Origin: Solea solea
Taxonomy: Eukaryota > Chordata > Actinopteri > Pleuronectiformes > Soleidae
Length of the DNA stretch: 64,000 nt
Reading direction: 5' to 3'
NCBI RefSeq assembly: GCF_958295425.1
Contig: NC_081135.1
Span: forward strand, 22,080,180-22,144,179
Under the pieces are notes generated by a model, which saw nothing but the letters and a program-made list of their open reading frames with translations, searched no databases and was not told where the DNA came from. Every line of letters starts with the position of its first letter. The stretch's first letter is position 1. Of this stretch, positions 36,989 through 48,275 are shown in pieces. A program made the translations under genes and the position numbers.

Positions 36989-38549
36989 TAATCAGACTGC
37001 ACAACATGCACTCAGGATGTGCAGTGGGATAATATTATATAATATATTTAAATTATCTTATGACTTCCATACAAATACAAAAAAAAATATGTCTGACTCT
37101 AGCCAGCATTGGTGATGATAAACCATACTGTTTTTTTGTGATCACACTGACAAAGTGTTTTGGTGTCGTCAAATTTTGCTTAGCACACTGTTTAAGAAAA
37201 CAGTATCACATATGGCTGAGGAGATAAGTTGAGTGTATTTGAATGGCTTTGATACCAGTGCAGTGCAGGGTGCCTACAAGTGGAAAGCAGGAGCAGATAA
37301 TTTTTATTTATATTTTTTTAAATCATCCAGTTCTGCTCCATCCCCTGAAAGACATGCTACAGAGGTGAACAAACTCATTTAAAGCCCCTGTCCCCAAGTG
37401 AGTAAAGCCATTTTAGCATGGGGTGAGATAATGAGAGAAAAAATTACCATGATTTAAAAAAAAAAACAACACACAAATGTTTTTGTTCTTAAGACAGATT
37501 CAGACTGTCTGATTGCAATATTGAAACAGCTTTTTGTTTTTTTTTTGTAAATATGTGGGAAGAGTACATGAATACAGTCATTGTGTCTGTACTGACTGAA
37601 AAGACATTAGCTTAAGTTAATATGAGTCATCTTTTGTTATTTCATACACTTATCTTACTTGGGTTTCCCTTTCACTTTTGTTGTGAACGACAGTAACATT
37701 TGAGACTTGGAGACTTCACAATGGAAAATTCCCTTCCTTAGTATGACTCAGAATGTATTCACTTCCGCTCAACTTTGGAATTTTTATTTAGTTATTTCTG
37801 CATGAAATTAGTCATTGGGAAGTATTTACTCTTTTGGTGTACATAAATACAAGTATAATGGTGCTGTATTAGATTGGGGGGGGGGAACCTGTACGCAGCC
37901 TTACATAACAAACTACACTCTGAGCAAACACTCCAGTTCTCCCACAGCAACTTGAGCCTATTTAAGATTAAATAATATGCTAGTTGTGTTTTAAGAGGGC
38001 GCAGTGACAAAACATATGTTTGAGACTGAATCGGAAGCAGTCTGACTGGAAATAAGATGCGACTTATTTTTAAAGACAGAAGTATCAAGCATGTCACTCA
38101 ATGTTTTTGTGCCCAACAAAAGGAATAATATAATAACCTTTTAAAGGAACATATAAATATTAATTCCAATATGCCATAAAACCACTGCGTGTACTCAATA
38201 TTAACGGGGTGAAAAAACATTTGTATGCTTCACCAGATATTGTTGTTTTACCTTTAAAACATCAATCTGAACAAAATGGTCAAAAAGTGCCACATATTAA
38301 AGATCTATGCGTTTACTGTATATACAGTAGTAGACAGACATAACAATTTCTAATTTTCAATTAGAAATTCTAATAATCATTTCCACTGAAATGTGGTCAT
38401 TACAATATGTGCCACTGTTTCCTTTTAATTTATTTCAGCAGACCCACTACAGCTTTAATTCCTTTGTGTTTGCGTCATGTCTTGCAGTGTGGGCATTTAT
38501 GCTCTGGATTCATTCATAAAAGGCCATAAATACATGCATTCGTAGCTGC

Positions 38550-38585
<36 letters not shown>
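38550..38585. repeat. (AC)n microsatellite in abhd13 3' region
   Basis: Perfect AC run of about 36 bp. Confidence 0.97.
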
Positions 38586-38587
<2 letters not shown>

Positions 38588-38818
38588 TCTTTTGAAGGTA
38601 CAGTTACTTTCTCCTAAACCCTTGAAAAAGTCAAAATAGTAATTTTAACAAACATGTTAAATTCACAGAAGAAAATAAAAACCTGGGAGGAAAAAAATCA
38701 TAGAAAAATGTACATTCTTTTGAAAAATCAATTCAAATCAGTTCCTCACACCAATTTTTTTTTGACAGCCTTGACTTTCCCCCACCCATAACGTGTTACC
38801 GCTCCCTGACTGCTTTCT

Positions 38819-39874
38819 TCAGATGATGGTGACACTGGCTGAGGGTTGAGTGCTCTCCTCGTGGGCATGGCTCTTCAGCAAGTCTTTTACGAATTGCTCC
38901 AAAGCAGCAAAGTAACCCTGACACTGCCAAGTGTCATTGTGTGTTCCCTCTGGAAAGATTGCCAAGCGTTTAGTCCGAGCAGGAGACAGCTCATACAGTT
39001 GTTTCATCATAACTGGTGGGATAAGCTGGTCTGACAGACCAGACACAAACAGCGAGGGCATGCGGCACAGCGCCACGTGCCGATAAGAAAGGAACTGATT
39101 TCTATAGCACCACAAAGGCAGCAAGCGCATGGGTAAGAAGGAGAAGAGTGTTGCTGCCATGTGAGGAATGCTGAGGAAAGTGTTTTCAACAATAATGGCT
39201 GCTACACGGTGAGGGTTGACTGATGCCAAACGCACAGCCACAGCTCCCCCCAGCGAGCGACCAAAGAGTACCACCTTCGTCTTGTCGAGGTCAGGACGGG
39301 TCATGACGTAGTCCAGTGTAGCCTCTGCATCCAGGTACAACCCGTCCTCATTGGGCTCACCCTCGCTCTTTCCATAACCACGATAGTCCACCAGCACTAT
39401 GTTGGCTTTTAGATTGACCAGCATGAGCAGGGCATTTGGGACTCTGTGGCCAATATTACCTGCATTGCCATGGAAATAAAGAATTGTAGGTGGAGCTGAA
39501 GATGTTGGGCTGCTCTGATTGCCGGGGGTGACTCCAGAGGCCGAATCACTTCCCGTGTAACGAAGAAGGATGAGGTTGAGCTTTACACCGTCTTTAGTGC
39601 GAATGTACAAGTTCTCATGTGGGATCCCGGTGGGCATGGGAACATACAGACGAGAGGATGAGGGCTGGTCAGGGAAGTAGAGGAGCACATCCTGAAATTT
39701 GTAGAGGATGCCTGCCACAGAGGCTAGGATGAGAGCGAGGAGAAAAAATCCTCCATACAGGTGGAAGGTGAGAATGAGAGCCAAAAGGGAGACTCGACAG
39801 GCACCCCAGGACCAGGAGACCAGAGCCAGAGTACAGCGCTCCATCACTCCCCACAGCCTCCAGGACTTCTCCAT
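38819..39874 (-). CDS. abhd13: abhd13, alpha/beta hydrolase domain-containing protein 13
   Basis: A single coding exon of 351 codons (human 337). The start at 39874 (MEKSWRLWG) matches the mammalian start and has a near-ideal Kozak context (CCAGCCATGG). The protein is a single-pass membrane-anchored serine hydrolase whose substrate is not well defined. Visible: hydrophobic anchor at about 27-57, [20 protein letters not shown] (60-79), oxyanion-region HGNAGN (135-140), [11 protein letters not shown] (163-173), and the nucleophile elbow GRSLGG with Ser207. Asp282 in GLSDQLIP and His312 in GTHNDTW complete the triad. It ends SVTII like the human protein. A Ser/Gly/Pro-rich insertion at about 109-128 accounts for most of the extra length. 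Antisense ORFs over this exon are shadows. Confidence 0.98.
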   Translation of the reverse strand: MEKSWRLWGVMERCTLALVSWSWGACRVSLLALILTFHLYGGFFLLALILASVAGILYKFQDVLLYFPDQPSSSRLYVPMPTGIPHENLYIRTKDGVKLNLILLRYTGSDSASGVTPGNQSSPTSSAPPTILYFHGNAGNIGHRVPNALLMLVNLKANIVLVDYRGYGKSEGEPNEDGLYLDAEATLDYVMTRPDLDKTKVVLFGRSLGGAVAVRLASVNPHRVAAIIVENTFLSIPHMAATLFSFLPMRLLPLWCYRNQFLSYRHVALCRMPSLFVSGLSDQLIPPVMMKQLYELSPARTKRLAIFPEGTHNDTWQCQGYFAALEQFVKDLLKSHAHEESTQPSASVTII

Positions 39875-39908
39875 GGCTGGGCACAAAGAGAATCACACGA
39901 CACACACA

Positions 39909-41040
39909 CTGCAAATAGAGAGGGAGAGAAATTACAGACTGGTGAATGCTTTAGCAAATTTAAGGGGAAAATTAATTGTTGTTTTTTTTTTCTAGGGGAG
40001 CCACCAATTCATGCTGTTCTTTGAGGGTTTCGGGTTTGTGAAACATAGAACAATTTAGTCTAATCAACACTGTTAATGTACATCCCATACATCCACACTG
40101 AAGTGATCCAATTACAAGTGGTCAGTGCCAAGTACATGTCTGAGTGCACCTTGCATCCTGAGTGTGACTTTAGATCTTGTAACAATACAAATTGGAGGTG
40201 GTTTGAGGACACATGTGACCACATTCCTGCGATGCATGAATGTAATCCACCCTTGGAGCAGATTAGAGCCCAACTGACATCTACAAACCCTCTGCTGTTT
40301 CACAGTATTTTCACATTTCTCCCCACCCATATGCTAGTTATTCCTAGCCACCATCACAATATTAACAATGGTCACTGCACGATTAATGATCAAACTATTA
40401 TTTCATGTTGCAGCAGCGGGAGTGGTGCTTTGACACAGGTCCTCCTATTGTGTTTTCCCTTGCTCTACCTGTTACTTGCACACAAACTTGAACAAAGACC
40501 ATTAAAAAACATGGAACACAGGGTCAATGAAATTAATACCAACACTCTCCACTAACAAATGTCCATCATTTGACATCGAAACCCGATTAGTAGATTCAGG
40601 CCAGTTGATACCAAACATGCTTCAACTGACGATTAAGTGCAAGCATTAACTGTGAAATGTAGTATCATATATAGAAAACCTACACTATCCAGGGCCTGCA
40701 GGAAACACCGCTTATGGGAAAACGTCAATTTACTGGTAACAAACTCTGGATACATTTACAATTATTGCACAAATTAAATATACCTTGACCCCGCCCTTGC
40801 AGACAAGCTAACGTTAGGGAGGGTTTAAAGTTAGGGATATTTTTAGCAATCAATCGGGAATCTGTTTTTGATCGACCACAACAGGACAACTCGGGCTTTG
40901 TAGTTCTGACAATAAAGGCAAAAGACAGTGTATTATCTAAGGGCGAGTCAGCTCAGAAATAGGCAATTCCAGCCGTGTAGCTCCAGAAAGCTACAGCTAT
41001 CGGCACTGCTACTAGCCACCCAAGATAACCACTTACTCAC
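39909..41040 (-). other. abhd13: Predicted 5' UTR intron of abhd13
   Basis: A good acceptor (ctctctatttgcag) ends at 39909, 34 nt before the start codon. A perfect donor (GTGAGTAAGT, minus strand) lies at 41040-41031. Mammalian ABHD13 also has a non-coding first exon. Nothing coding was seen inside this 1.13-kb interval. Confidence 0.65.
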
Positions 41041-41290
41041 CCTTCTCTCATTTTGAGGGCCTCGGCTGCACTTAACAATTTACTCACAGCAAAACAGAGA
41101 GACAGTTCAGTCACTGTCGTTCAGCTTTGAAGGAGTCAACTAAATTACAATGACCGTTGACCGTTGAAAATGCAAAACGAGTGACTGCTAGCTGCTGCTA
41201 CCGCCGGCAGGGCTAACTGGTGTAGCCTTTCTGAGATCCGTGTTGAGCTAAGCACAAGCAAAAGGTTCCGCGGAAAGCCGACCAGTTGTG
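41041..41290 (-). promoter_or_regulatory. abhd13: abhd13 first exon and promoter region
   Basis: GC- and CpG-richer block directly upstream of the strong donor at 41040, in contrast to its AT-rich surroundings. The exon would end AAAATGAGAGAAGG; its ATG opens a short upstream ORF of eight codons after splicing. The transcription start was not fixed; somewhere between 41100 and 41290 is plausible. Confidence 0.5.
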
Positions 41291-41338
41291 ATGGCAGTGC
41301 GACACAGAGGAAGCTTCGATACGTGCTTCAATGCCGGA

Positions 41339-41349
41339 ACTACAATTCC
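41339..41349 (+). promoter_or_regulatory. ZNF143-like motif ACTACAATTCC
   Basis: The eleven bases match the first half of the ZNF143/THAP11 site (ACTACAATTCCCAG) typical of bidirectional vertebrate promoters. A second related word, AACTACAAAGCCC, occurs on the minus strand at about 40893-40905. Occupancy is inferred, not shown. Confidence 0.4.
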
Positions 41350-41786
41350 ATAGAACCACTGCTTCAAAGACGTCCGAAGCAGCAACTGCTTTATTGCCTG
41401 AATTATCCAGCTGACTGTTTCACGGTCCAACCAGGTAATTCACTGGCACTGTTCCCTGTGAGCGACTGTTTTCCAAGCGACTTTCCGTGTGTTTAATTAA
41501 AAGATTCCTGTTCCTGTATGTGTCTGACTGCAGCCTTGCACTTCGCCAGGAGAGGTCACTCTATCTGAAGCTTCGAGTAATGAACACATTTTCAAAACAA
41601 TTTGCTCAAGTGGTTCAGTGCTTCACAAAACCAGTTCTCACGAAAGTAAATTCGATCATTACTGCAGTCTATTAAATATATACAAAACAGAAATCTCATC
41701 AACTGACTATAGCAGGGAACACCATACATAGCACAAAGACATTTTTATTATAAGTAGTATTAGTAGTCATATGTCTTAGAAGCTAG

Positions 41787-41914
41787 CTCTGTGATGGACT
41801 GACAAACTGTCCTGGGTGTACCCTGCCTATCGCCCCATGTCAGCTGAGATTGGCACAGTAATCCCCCCGACCCTCATGTGGAGGATAAAGCGTAGAAGAT
41901 GGATGGATGGATGT
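41787..41914 (+). mobile_element. tRNA-type SINE, 3' part
   Basis: GTGATGGACTGACAAACTG, GTCAGCTGAGATTGGCACA and CTCATGTGGAGGATAAAGC followed by a GGAT tail. It is the 3' third of the family described at 36757-36988, 5'-truncated as retroposed copies often are. Confidence 0.7.
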
Positions 41915-42026
41915 CTGTGAAGGTTCTTAGTCATTCAGGTCATGGTAGTTCTTTAAGTAACTGTTACCCTAACAGAACTCTAGTTGCCTTTGTTTTTAGC
42001 ACTTAAAGGACTAGTAAAAGTTATAT

Positions 42027-42589
42027 GCCGCTTTTCTACTACATGGTTCCGGCATGGCAGATTTTTTTTGCTTTTCCATTAGCGATAGTAGCTGGTACCT
42101 GGTACTTTTTTAGTACCTGCTCTGTGGAGGTTCCTAGCGATCTGAGCCGATACTATGCGCGACCTCAGTCTGCATTCCACTGATTGGTCAGAGTCTCGTC
42201 ACTGGAAGAGGGATGAGCAAGACGTCTGACGCAAGAATCAAACCGAACGATGCTGAACTGCAGACTGTCTAAAATCTCATCATTTAACAGAGGAGTCTGG
42301 TGGATTTAGTGACAGCACTGCTGACAAACCCTGCCACTGTATTTCAGTTCAATGACTGTGTAAGATGGAGTCAGGGATGTGTAAAATACAGTACATTGAA
42401 AACAACTGCTTTACAAGTCACTAGTTTATTTGTGTCGCGTATAAATAAAGTCACAGCAGTTTCATGTAGCCATGCTGTGATGACCCCGCCCATGTTGGGG
42501 AGGTACTATTGTAATGTAAAACCAACCAAACTGCCGTGGCGAGGCGAGACGAGGCTAGGCGTGTCGGGACCATGTAGTGGAAAAGCAGC
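42027..42589. mobile_element. MITE with 30-bp terminal inverted repeats and TATAT duplication
   Basis: The left end GCCGCTTTTCTACTACATGG and the reverse complement of the right end GCTGCTTTTCCACTACATGG continue matching into TTCCGGCATGG/TCCCGACACGC, giving inverted repeats of about 30 bp. The element is flanked on both sides by TATAT (42022-42026 and 42590-42594), a clean target duplication. Its 563 bp contain no transposase, so it is non-autonomous. Superfamily not settled. Confidence 0.8.
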
Positions 42590-44997
42590 TATATTGTTCA
42601 TGGTGATGCTCTGTCTTGATGAGTTACCACTGAGACATACAACCTGCAAAAGTGGGTCAAATTGTAGATATTACAGCTGCAACAGTCCTGGCTGTTGACA
42701 GGAGTGCTGAGAGATATGCCCCTCAATGAAAGTACAGTGAGATCAGGCAGTATGTCAACCTGTACAATAGAATTAGTTATGTTTGCATTTAACCCATCCT
42801 TTTTTACAAACCAGTAGTGAACACACACAAGCCAGGCACAGGAGAAGTGGGCAGCAGTAATCTGCACTCCAGTTACAAGCCCAAGTTCCTGTTTACCCTG
42901 GAGAACAACTCAAGGCAGGCTCTGACAACATGATGAGGTTAATGTATTCGACTGCTTGTGATTGCCATATTTGGCAACAACCTTTGCCATAATCATGTAT
43001 CACCTGGCATGGGAAATATAAGGTAAATAGCTTGTTAAATACACATTTAAATGTGTTCATAGTTTTCCCTCTGGGGCGGCCGTTGGTATTTCTGTATGTA
43101 ACATCTTGCTCCCAGCATGACCAAGGAGATTACAGTATGTGCAGACCACGACAGCTGTTGACCAGTCATCTCTGTCCTTGAGGTTTGTTGATTTGATTTT
43201 GTGGTATGAAGTCAGCATCAACACATTTAAAGACTTAAAGGCTTCCATTTTGTATGCAGAAGAAAGCATAATGTTGAATATCTATAAATAACTGCTCAAT
43301 TCTTTCACTGCAATCATGAGAGTTTAAGATGGAGCGTAGACTGCTGCAATTTCTTGAGGGAGGTGGTTATAATCTATAATGGCATTCATTTTACATAGAG
43401 TATGATTAATCCTTATGTTGACTGAAAGATGCAGATAAACTGTATATGATGGTAAATGCACCCACAATCCAACAGGAAACATATAGTATAGTACTAGTGG
43501 CATATCTGTTTGTGTAAATTTCACAATGATGATGATTGCACAGGTTTGTATATTTAGATAGCTCGACATATTTGAGTTTGTGTGGGTGTAAAGCCTTTTT
43601 TTTTAATATCGGATTGTACAACACTACACACACACACTCTCTCTGCACACTCTGTTGCTCGACTCCTATATCCCATGACTCAATTACTTGAAATATAGCA
43701 CTCTAAACAGCTGGACAGCTGGAGGGCCTGGGCTCAATAATACAAAGGCAGAGCTGCAGTAGGACGAGGAATGACTTTGATCACCTGGCTGAAAATATCA
43801 TATTGTCAGGCCAAGGGACATGCTTATCATTCACCTCATGCCATACTCAGTGGCTTCCTAGGGACACCAGAGCAGCAGCGTATCAATCCACAAGGCACCC
43901 ATGGTGCCCGCTGATAAAATGAGAAATTGGAATTGCCTTTCATACAGAAAACTAAGCTATTGATACAAATTGATTCTTCTGTCAATCTGTTATGGCTAGT
44001 GCTGTGGCATTGCATAGGCATGTATAGGAAATGCTTTATATAAATGTTGGCTGGGTTTGTAGAAGACATAGTTGAACTCCCTTGTCACCTTGTACTCGAG
44101 ATACTGTACATGTTATAGGAACAGTGGGAGCAGTTGAAGCTCCTCTGACTCTGTTTAAACAGATGAGGCTGTACATCATATTACCTGAATTAGGTAAGTG
44201 AAATAGGCAGGCCTATTAAGCACTGTAGGGCATGCAGCAGAAAATCAAAATTCAAACGACAGCAGAAACGTCTTGAAAAATGTTTGATTTTTGAGTTTTT
44301 ATCTGCATGGCATCAATATAGATAAATAAATAATAGATGACATCTCAGAGGTTGCACTTTAGTCTGTTTATTCTAGTTTTAAGGTTGCACAGCCTGAGAT
44401 GAGATGAGCATGACTGACACATTTATTGAATGGCCTGACACAATTTCTCCCTCTCTAAAATGCTCACCAATTTTGACATGTGTTTCATTTGTCAATTGTC
44501 CGACTCTCACTCAGAGTTTTTCTTTGTTAATGTTTCCTTGCAGCGTAGGAAATTGTTACCAGATCTGGACAAGCAATCTGGATATGCCAAACAATAGCAC
44601 TTGCATTTTGTTTGCTTTAAATCCACTGAACTTGAATTCTTTTGAACCAGTATATTTTTCCTCAATGCAGTTTTGAACTATATTATCCTTAACACTTGAA
44701 CTGCACCGTTCACCTGATATAGATGCTAATCAGGGATATTAAATAAAGTGGCTTACAATTACAGATATAGATTGTATTGCCCCAGTGCAGGAACACCTGC
44801 ATTAAAAAGGAAAAAAAAAGAGTGCATTATACATTATGCCTGCCAGGAATAAATTGGTTGGAAATTGCTGTATATAGCAGACAATTAGGAGGCCTCCTGT
44901 GGCGAACAGGCAGACATTTAATTCAGGCTACGTTTCCCTCATTTCACTTGCAAATAAACCTTATGTCACACCAATGATGATATCAATCACTCCGTTT

Positions 44998-45310
44998 ATC
45001 TTCACATATTCACCAGCCACTTTATTAGGTACACCGGCTCAATTACTCAATGCAAATATGTAATTGGCCATTCACATGGCAGCAACTCAATGCAAAGGCA
45101 TGTAGACATGGTCAAGACAACCTGCTGACTTTCAAACCCAGCATCAGAATGGGATAGAAAGGTGATTTAAGTGACCGTGGCAGGGTTGTTGTCCAAAATA
45201 GAGAGAATATCCTGTGAGTGGCAGTTCTCTGGGGAGCATGCCCAAACTGGTCCAGCAGCTAGAAAGGTGTGTTGTTCAACCTGACATTGAAAGTACAATC
45301 AAGAGTTTGG
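44998..45310. repeat. Dispersed repeat with CCACTTTATTAGGTACACC end
   Basis: Starts TTCACCAGCCACTTTATTAG then GTACACCGGCTCAATTACTC, and includes CAACTCAATGCAAAGGCATG and GTGACCGTGGCAGGGTTGTT. This sequence family is widespread in fish genomes. No intact ORF. Confidence 0.5.
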
Positions 45311-45477
45311 GATATTAATACTAAGGATATGAAAAAAAAGAATGCCAAATTAAAGCCACTAATCTTTAAAAGGTAATTGCAATACACTGGGTAATTACAT
45401 ATTGACTGCACATATTTTTCTAATTGCAAATGGAATTGAGTGAAGTGCTGGGTTTAGACTTTTGTTTTCTTGTTCCT

Positions 45478-45846
45478 TGAGATTTGAGTTCTGTTTCTGG
45501 TTTCCTGTTTTCTTTGCTTCCTGTTTTATTTAGTTTTTTCTTTCCTGTGTACCTTGTGCGTAGTTTTGCTTCCTGTCCTGTCTGTCCCGCCCTTACATGT
45601 TGCACCTGTGTCTTGTTTGTCACTGTGATTGATTGCCCCTGCCTCCCTGGTGGATTTAGTCTCCCCAGCGTCTGCGTGGGGTCATTTGGTTTGTGTATTT
45701 GGTTTGCTCTGGTTTGGTTTGTTGGCTAGTCTTTGGCTACAATTCAGTCCTGTCATTGTCTGACTTATGTTTCACTCTTTACTCTTTTTGTTAATTTTTG
45801 AAATCTGTGTTTGGGTCCTTCAGTTTTTTTTACACATCCCTGACAG
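45478..45846 (+). repeat. Dispersed T-rich repeat, copy 1
   Basis: Shares with 52196-52590 an ordered series of blocks: GTTTTGCTTCCTGTCCTGTC, CCCGCCC, CACCTGTGTCT, TTGATTGCCC/TTGATTGTCCC, TTTAGTCTC, and a terminal TTTTTTTACACA(T/C) ending near GACAG/TACAG. Same orientation. Reading frames through it are Val/Cys/Phe-rich by composition only. Confidence 0.6.
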
Positions 45847-47066
45847 ATGAGCTATCCTTCATAGATCTTAGCATCTTTGAAAGGGATGAGGTTATCAAAG
45901 CTATTATAAATCTCCTAGTCTTTGCTCTTTGCTGTGGTAAAAATAGATAATTAGTGATAATAAGCACATTTGGCCATTGTGCCAAAAATAAAGATGAAAT
46001 GATGACTTTCAGAGAAGGCTTTCTTTGGCTCTCAAAAGATGAGATGCTTCCATGTGGAAGCAACATTTGCCCGAGCTGATAAATTAAGTGGTTTATTAAT
46101 GCAAACAAATCCAAGTGCCCCCCTGCCCTTACACACCCACAGGTTTGCATAGCTATTCTTCTTAGGACACTGCATTGACTTTCATTCATTTGGACAGCCT
46201 AAACATCCCTTAACCGTGCAGTTAATGCTTAATCTAACCACAATTCAAATGATAATCCCAAACTTAACCAGTTCTTAGAAATCCCCATGAGGACTACTGG
46301 TCCAAGACTATCTAGTGTCTATGCCAGAAAAGGTCATCACACAATTTGAATTGAATGGAATCACCAACCTTTGTCTTTGAAAATCCATCTCTTACATCTT
46401 GCCATGGCAGCGTTAAGAAATACTTGTCCTACCTGCCAACAGCACAGTAATTAAGCTGCTCTATGTCTTAATTATTATCGTTTTTGTTACCACCATTATT
46501 AATTCCAGGGATATTTTAACAGGTACCTTATGCCCAAAGCTTATCCCACTGGGAAAAACCAATACATGCCCTATCTCTGAAGGGCATTTTCTGTTTGAAG
46601 GAGGCGCAACCATGAAACAGTGTTAGCAGCAGGCCCTGTTTGAAAAGCACAATATCAAGGACATGATATAATTACAATGTGTTCAATTTGGCCAGTGGAG
46701 ACGCCAGTGTCTGCAGAGGAATACTAGCCACTGTCCTTGAAAAACCGCATCCACATTGTCTGTGTGAAGTCAAGAGGTTTCTAAAGGTGGGCGAAAGTGC
46801 AGGAATCTGAGTTCATACATGGTCAGGCTGGGGACTGCCATGCACCGAAAGAGCAAATTCATTCAATTTAGAACAACCTCAGTCACTTTTTGAAGGTCAG
46901 TCAAACCAGTAATAAGTGATTGTTTGAGTTCCCTCCTGACTGAGCTGATACCAGAGGACATGTAGACTCTAGTCGCCAATAGAAACAAAGAGGGTTGTGG
47001 TCCAGATTAAAGGTTACTGTTTTATCCTGTGGGTATGGAAAGGCCATCTTTCATTTCTCATTTAAT

Positions 47067-47069
<3 letters not shown>

Positions 47070-47097
<28 letters not shown>
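47070..47097. repeat. (TG)n microsatellite
   Basis: Perfect TG run of 28 bp. Confidence 0.96.
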
Positions 47098-47403
47098 GAC
47101 ATTTAAAAGTCTGGCTATCCATATAAGGAAATTATATCTATTAGTTAGTTAAACAAGCAATATTTAAGGATTTTTAACACGTTCAATAATGATGATTATT
47201 AACAGGATGCCACAAACATCGATGACCTTGGCTTTTAATGGTTTTGTACACGCACACAGCATGCATTCACACTAATCAGCCCTATTTATTATTAATATGG
47301 TAATTGGTTGAGGATTACTGATGTAGATTGTTTTGAAATACTTAATTTTGAAACATTCATGCAGTGTGTAACCTATGTTTGGTCTTCCTGAAGAGAAACA
47401 TTA

Positions 47404-47650
47404 ATTCATTCATCTTCTACCCCTCTATCCTCCACATGATGGTTGTGTGCCATTCTCAGCTGACATAGGGCAAAAGGCAGTGTACAACCTGGTCGCCAGT
47501 CCATCACAGGGCCACATAGAGACATACAACTATCCCCTCTCACTCTCACGGTCAATTTAGAGTGTCCAATTTGCCTAATCCCCAAATATGCATGTGTTTG
47601 GACTGTGGGAGGAAACCACAGAACCCAGAGAAAACCCACACACATGCATT
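47404..47650 (-). mobile_element. tRNA-type SINE copy (head truncated)
   Basis: In reverse orientation it carries the family's tail (CATCTTCTACCCCTCTATCC), CATTCTCAGCTGACATAGGG, CAGTCCATCACAGGGCCAC, GGTCAATTTAGAGTGTCCAA and GTTTGGACTGTGGGAGGAAA. The tRNA-like head is missing. Confidence 0.7.
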
Positions 47651-47743
47651 TATCTGAAGCAGGGTGCATTTGTGTGTATTATAGCAGCAGGGCAGGCGCT
47701 GCCGGAGGCAAGAAGTTTATCCTGTCATATTGCTGAAATAGAT

Positions 47744-47880
47744 AAAGTTTATGGAGGTTGTGAAGGAGGACATGAGGACGGTTGGTATAACAAATGAGGA
47801 CACAAGGGATAGGGCAAGGTGGAGGCAGATGATCCGCTGTGGTGACCGCTAAAGAGGCTGAAGAAGAAAAGAAGAAGAGA
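47744..47880 (+). mobile_element. Decayed LINE ORF2 3' tail (RTE-like)
   Basis: GGAGGTTGTGAAGGAGGACA, TGAGGACGGTTGGTATAAC and GATGATCCGCTGTGGTGACC GCTAAAG: the same 3' coding tail as at 19630-19950, opposite orientation. It is wedged between two SINE copies. Confidence 0.5.
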
Positions 47881-47978
47881 ATTGCGGAACTACCTGGTTT
47901 TTGAGCAAAACAAAAATTAATGCTGTTGCCTCTGTTCATTTCAACATTAAGGTGCAGCAAGGTAATGTTGCTGGATGA

Positions 47979-48275
47979 TCCATCCATCTTCTGACGCTTT
48001 ATCCTTCACACGAGGGTCACGGGGGGGAGCTGTGCTAATCTCAGCTGACATAAGGCGACAGTTTGCCGGTCCATCACAGGGCCACATACATAGACAAACA
48101 ACCACCCACTCTCATACTCACACCTACGGTCAATTTAGAGTGTCCAAGTTACCTAATCCCCATGGGGAGAACATGTGAACTCCATACAGAAAGGCCCTTG
48201 TTCCAACCGGGTCGCAAACTCTGGTCTTATTAATATAAAGGCAAGATTGCTAACCACTACACCACTACACTGGCC
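47979..48275 (-). mobile_element. tRNA-type SINE, nearly full length
   Basis: In reverse orientation: tail CCATCCATCTTCTGACGC, CTCAGCTGACATAAGGCGA, GGTCCATCACAGGGCCACA, GGTCAATTTAGAGTGTCCAA, GGGGAGAACATGTGAACTCC. The tRNA-like head ends near 48275; on the minus strand it reads GGGCCAGTGTAGTGGTGTAG then TGGTTAGCAATCTTGCC, the A-box region. It is the most complete member of the family in the window. Confidence 0.75.

Larger units (their letters stand above)
36109..38818 (-). other. abhd13: Probable abhd13 3' UTR and intergenic region
   Basis: AT-rich non-coding DNA after the abhd13 stop. Minus-strand AATAAA hexamers lie at 38429-38434 (about 390 nt after the stop) and 37783-37788 (about 1 kb after), plus one near 36109-36115. 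Mammalian ABHD13 has a long 3' UTR, so any of these could be used. The segment also holds a SINE (36757-36988) and a CA run (38550-38585). Confidence 0.45.

Noticed and set aside
39844..39886. Alternative upstream start for abhd13
   Set aside because: The codon four positions upstream (39886-39884) is TTG, not ATG. MEKSW at 39874 matches other vertebrates and has a strong Kozak context.
41580..41675. Short plus-strand ORF next to the abhd13 promoter as a lig4 remnant
   Set aside because: The translation (MNTFSKQFAQVVQCF..) does not resemble the LIG4 N-terminus or any ligase motif.
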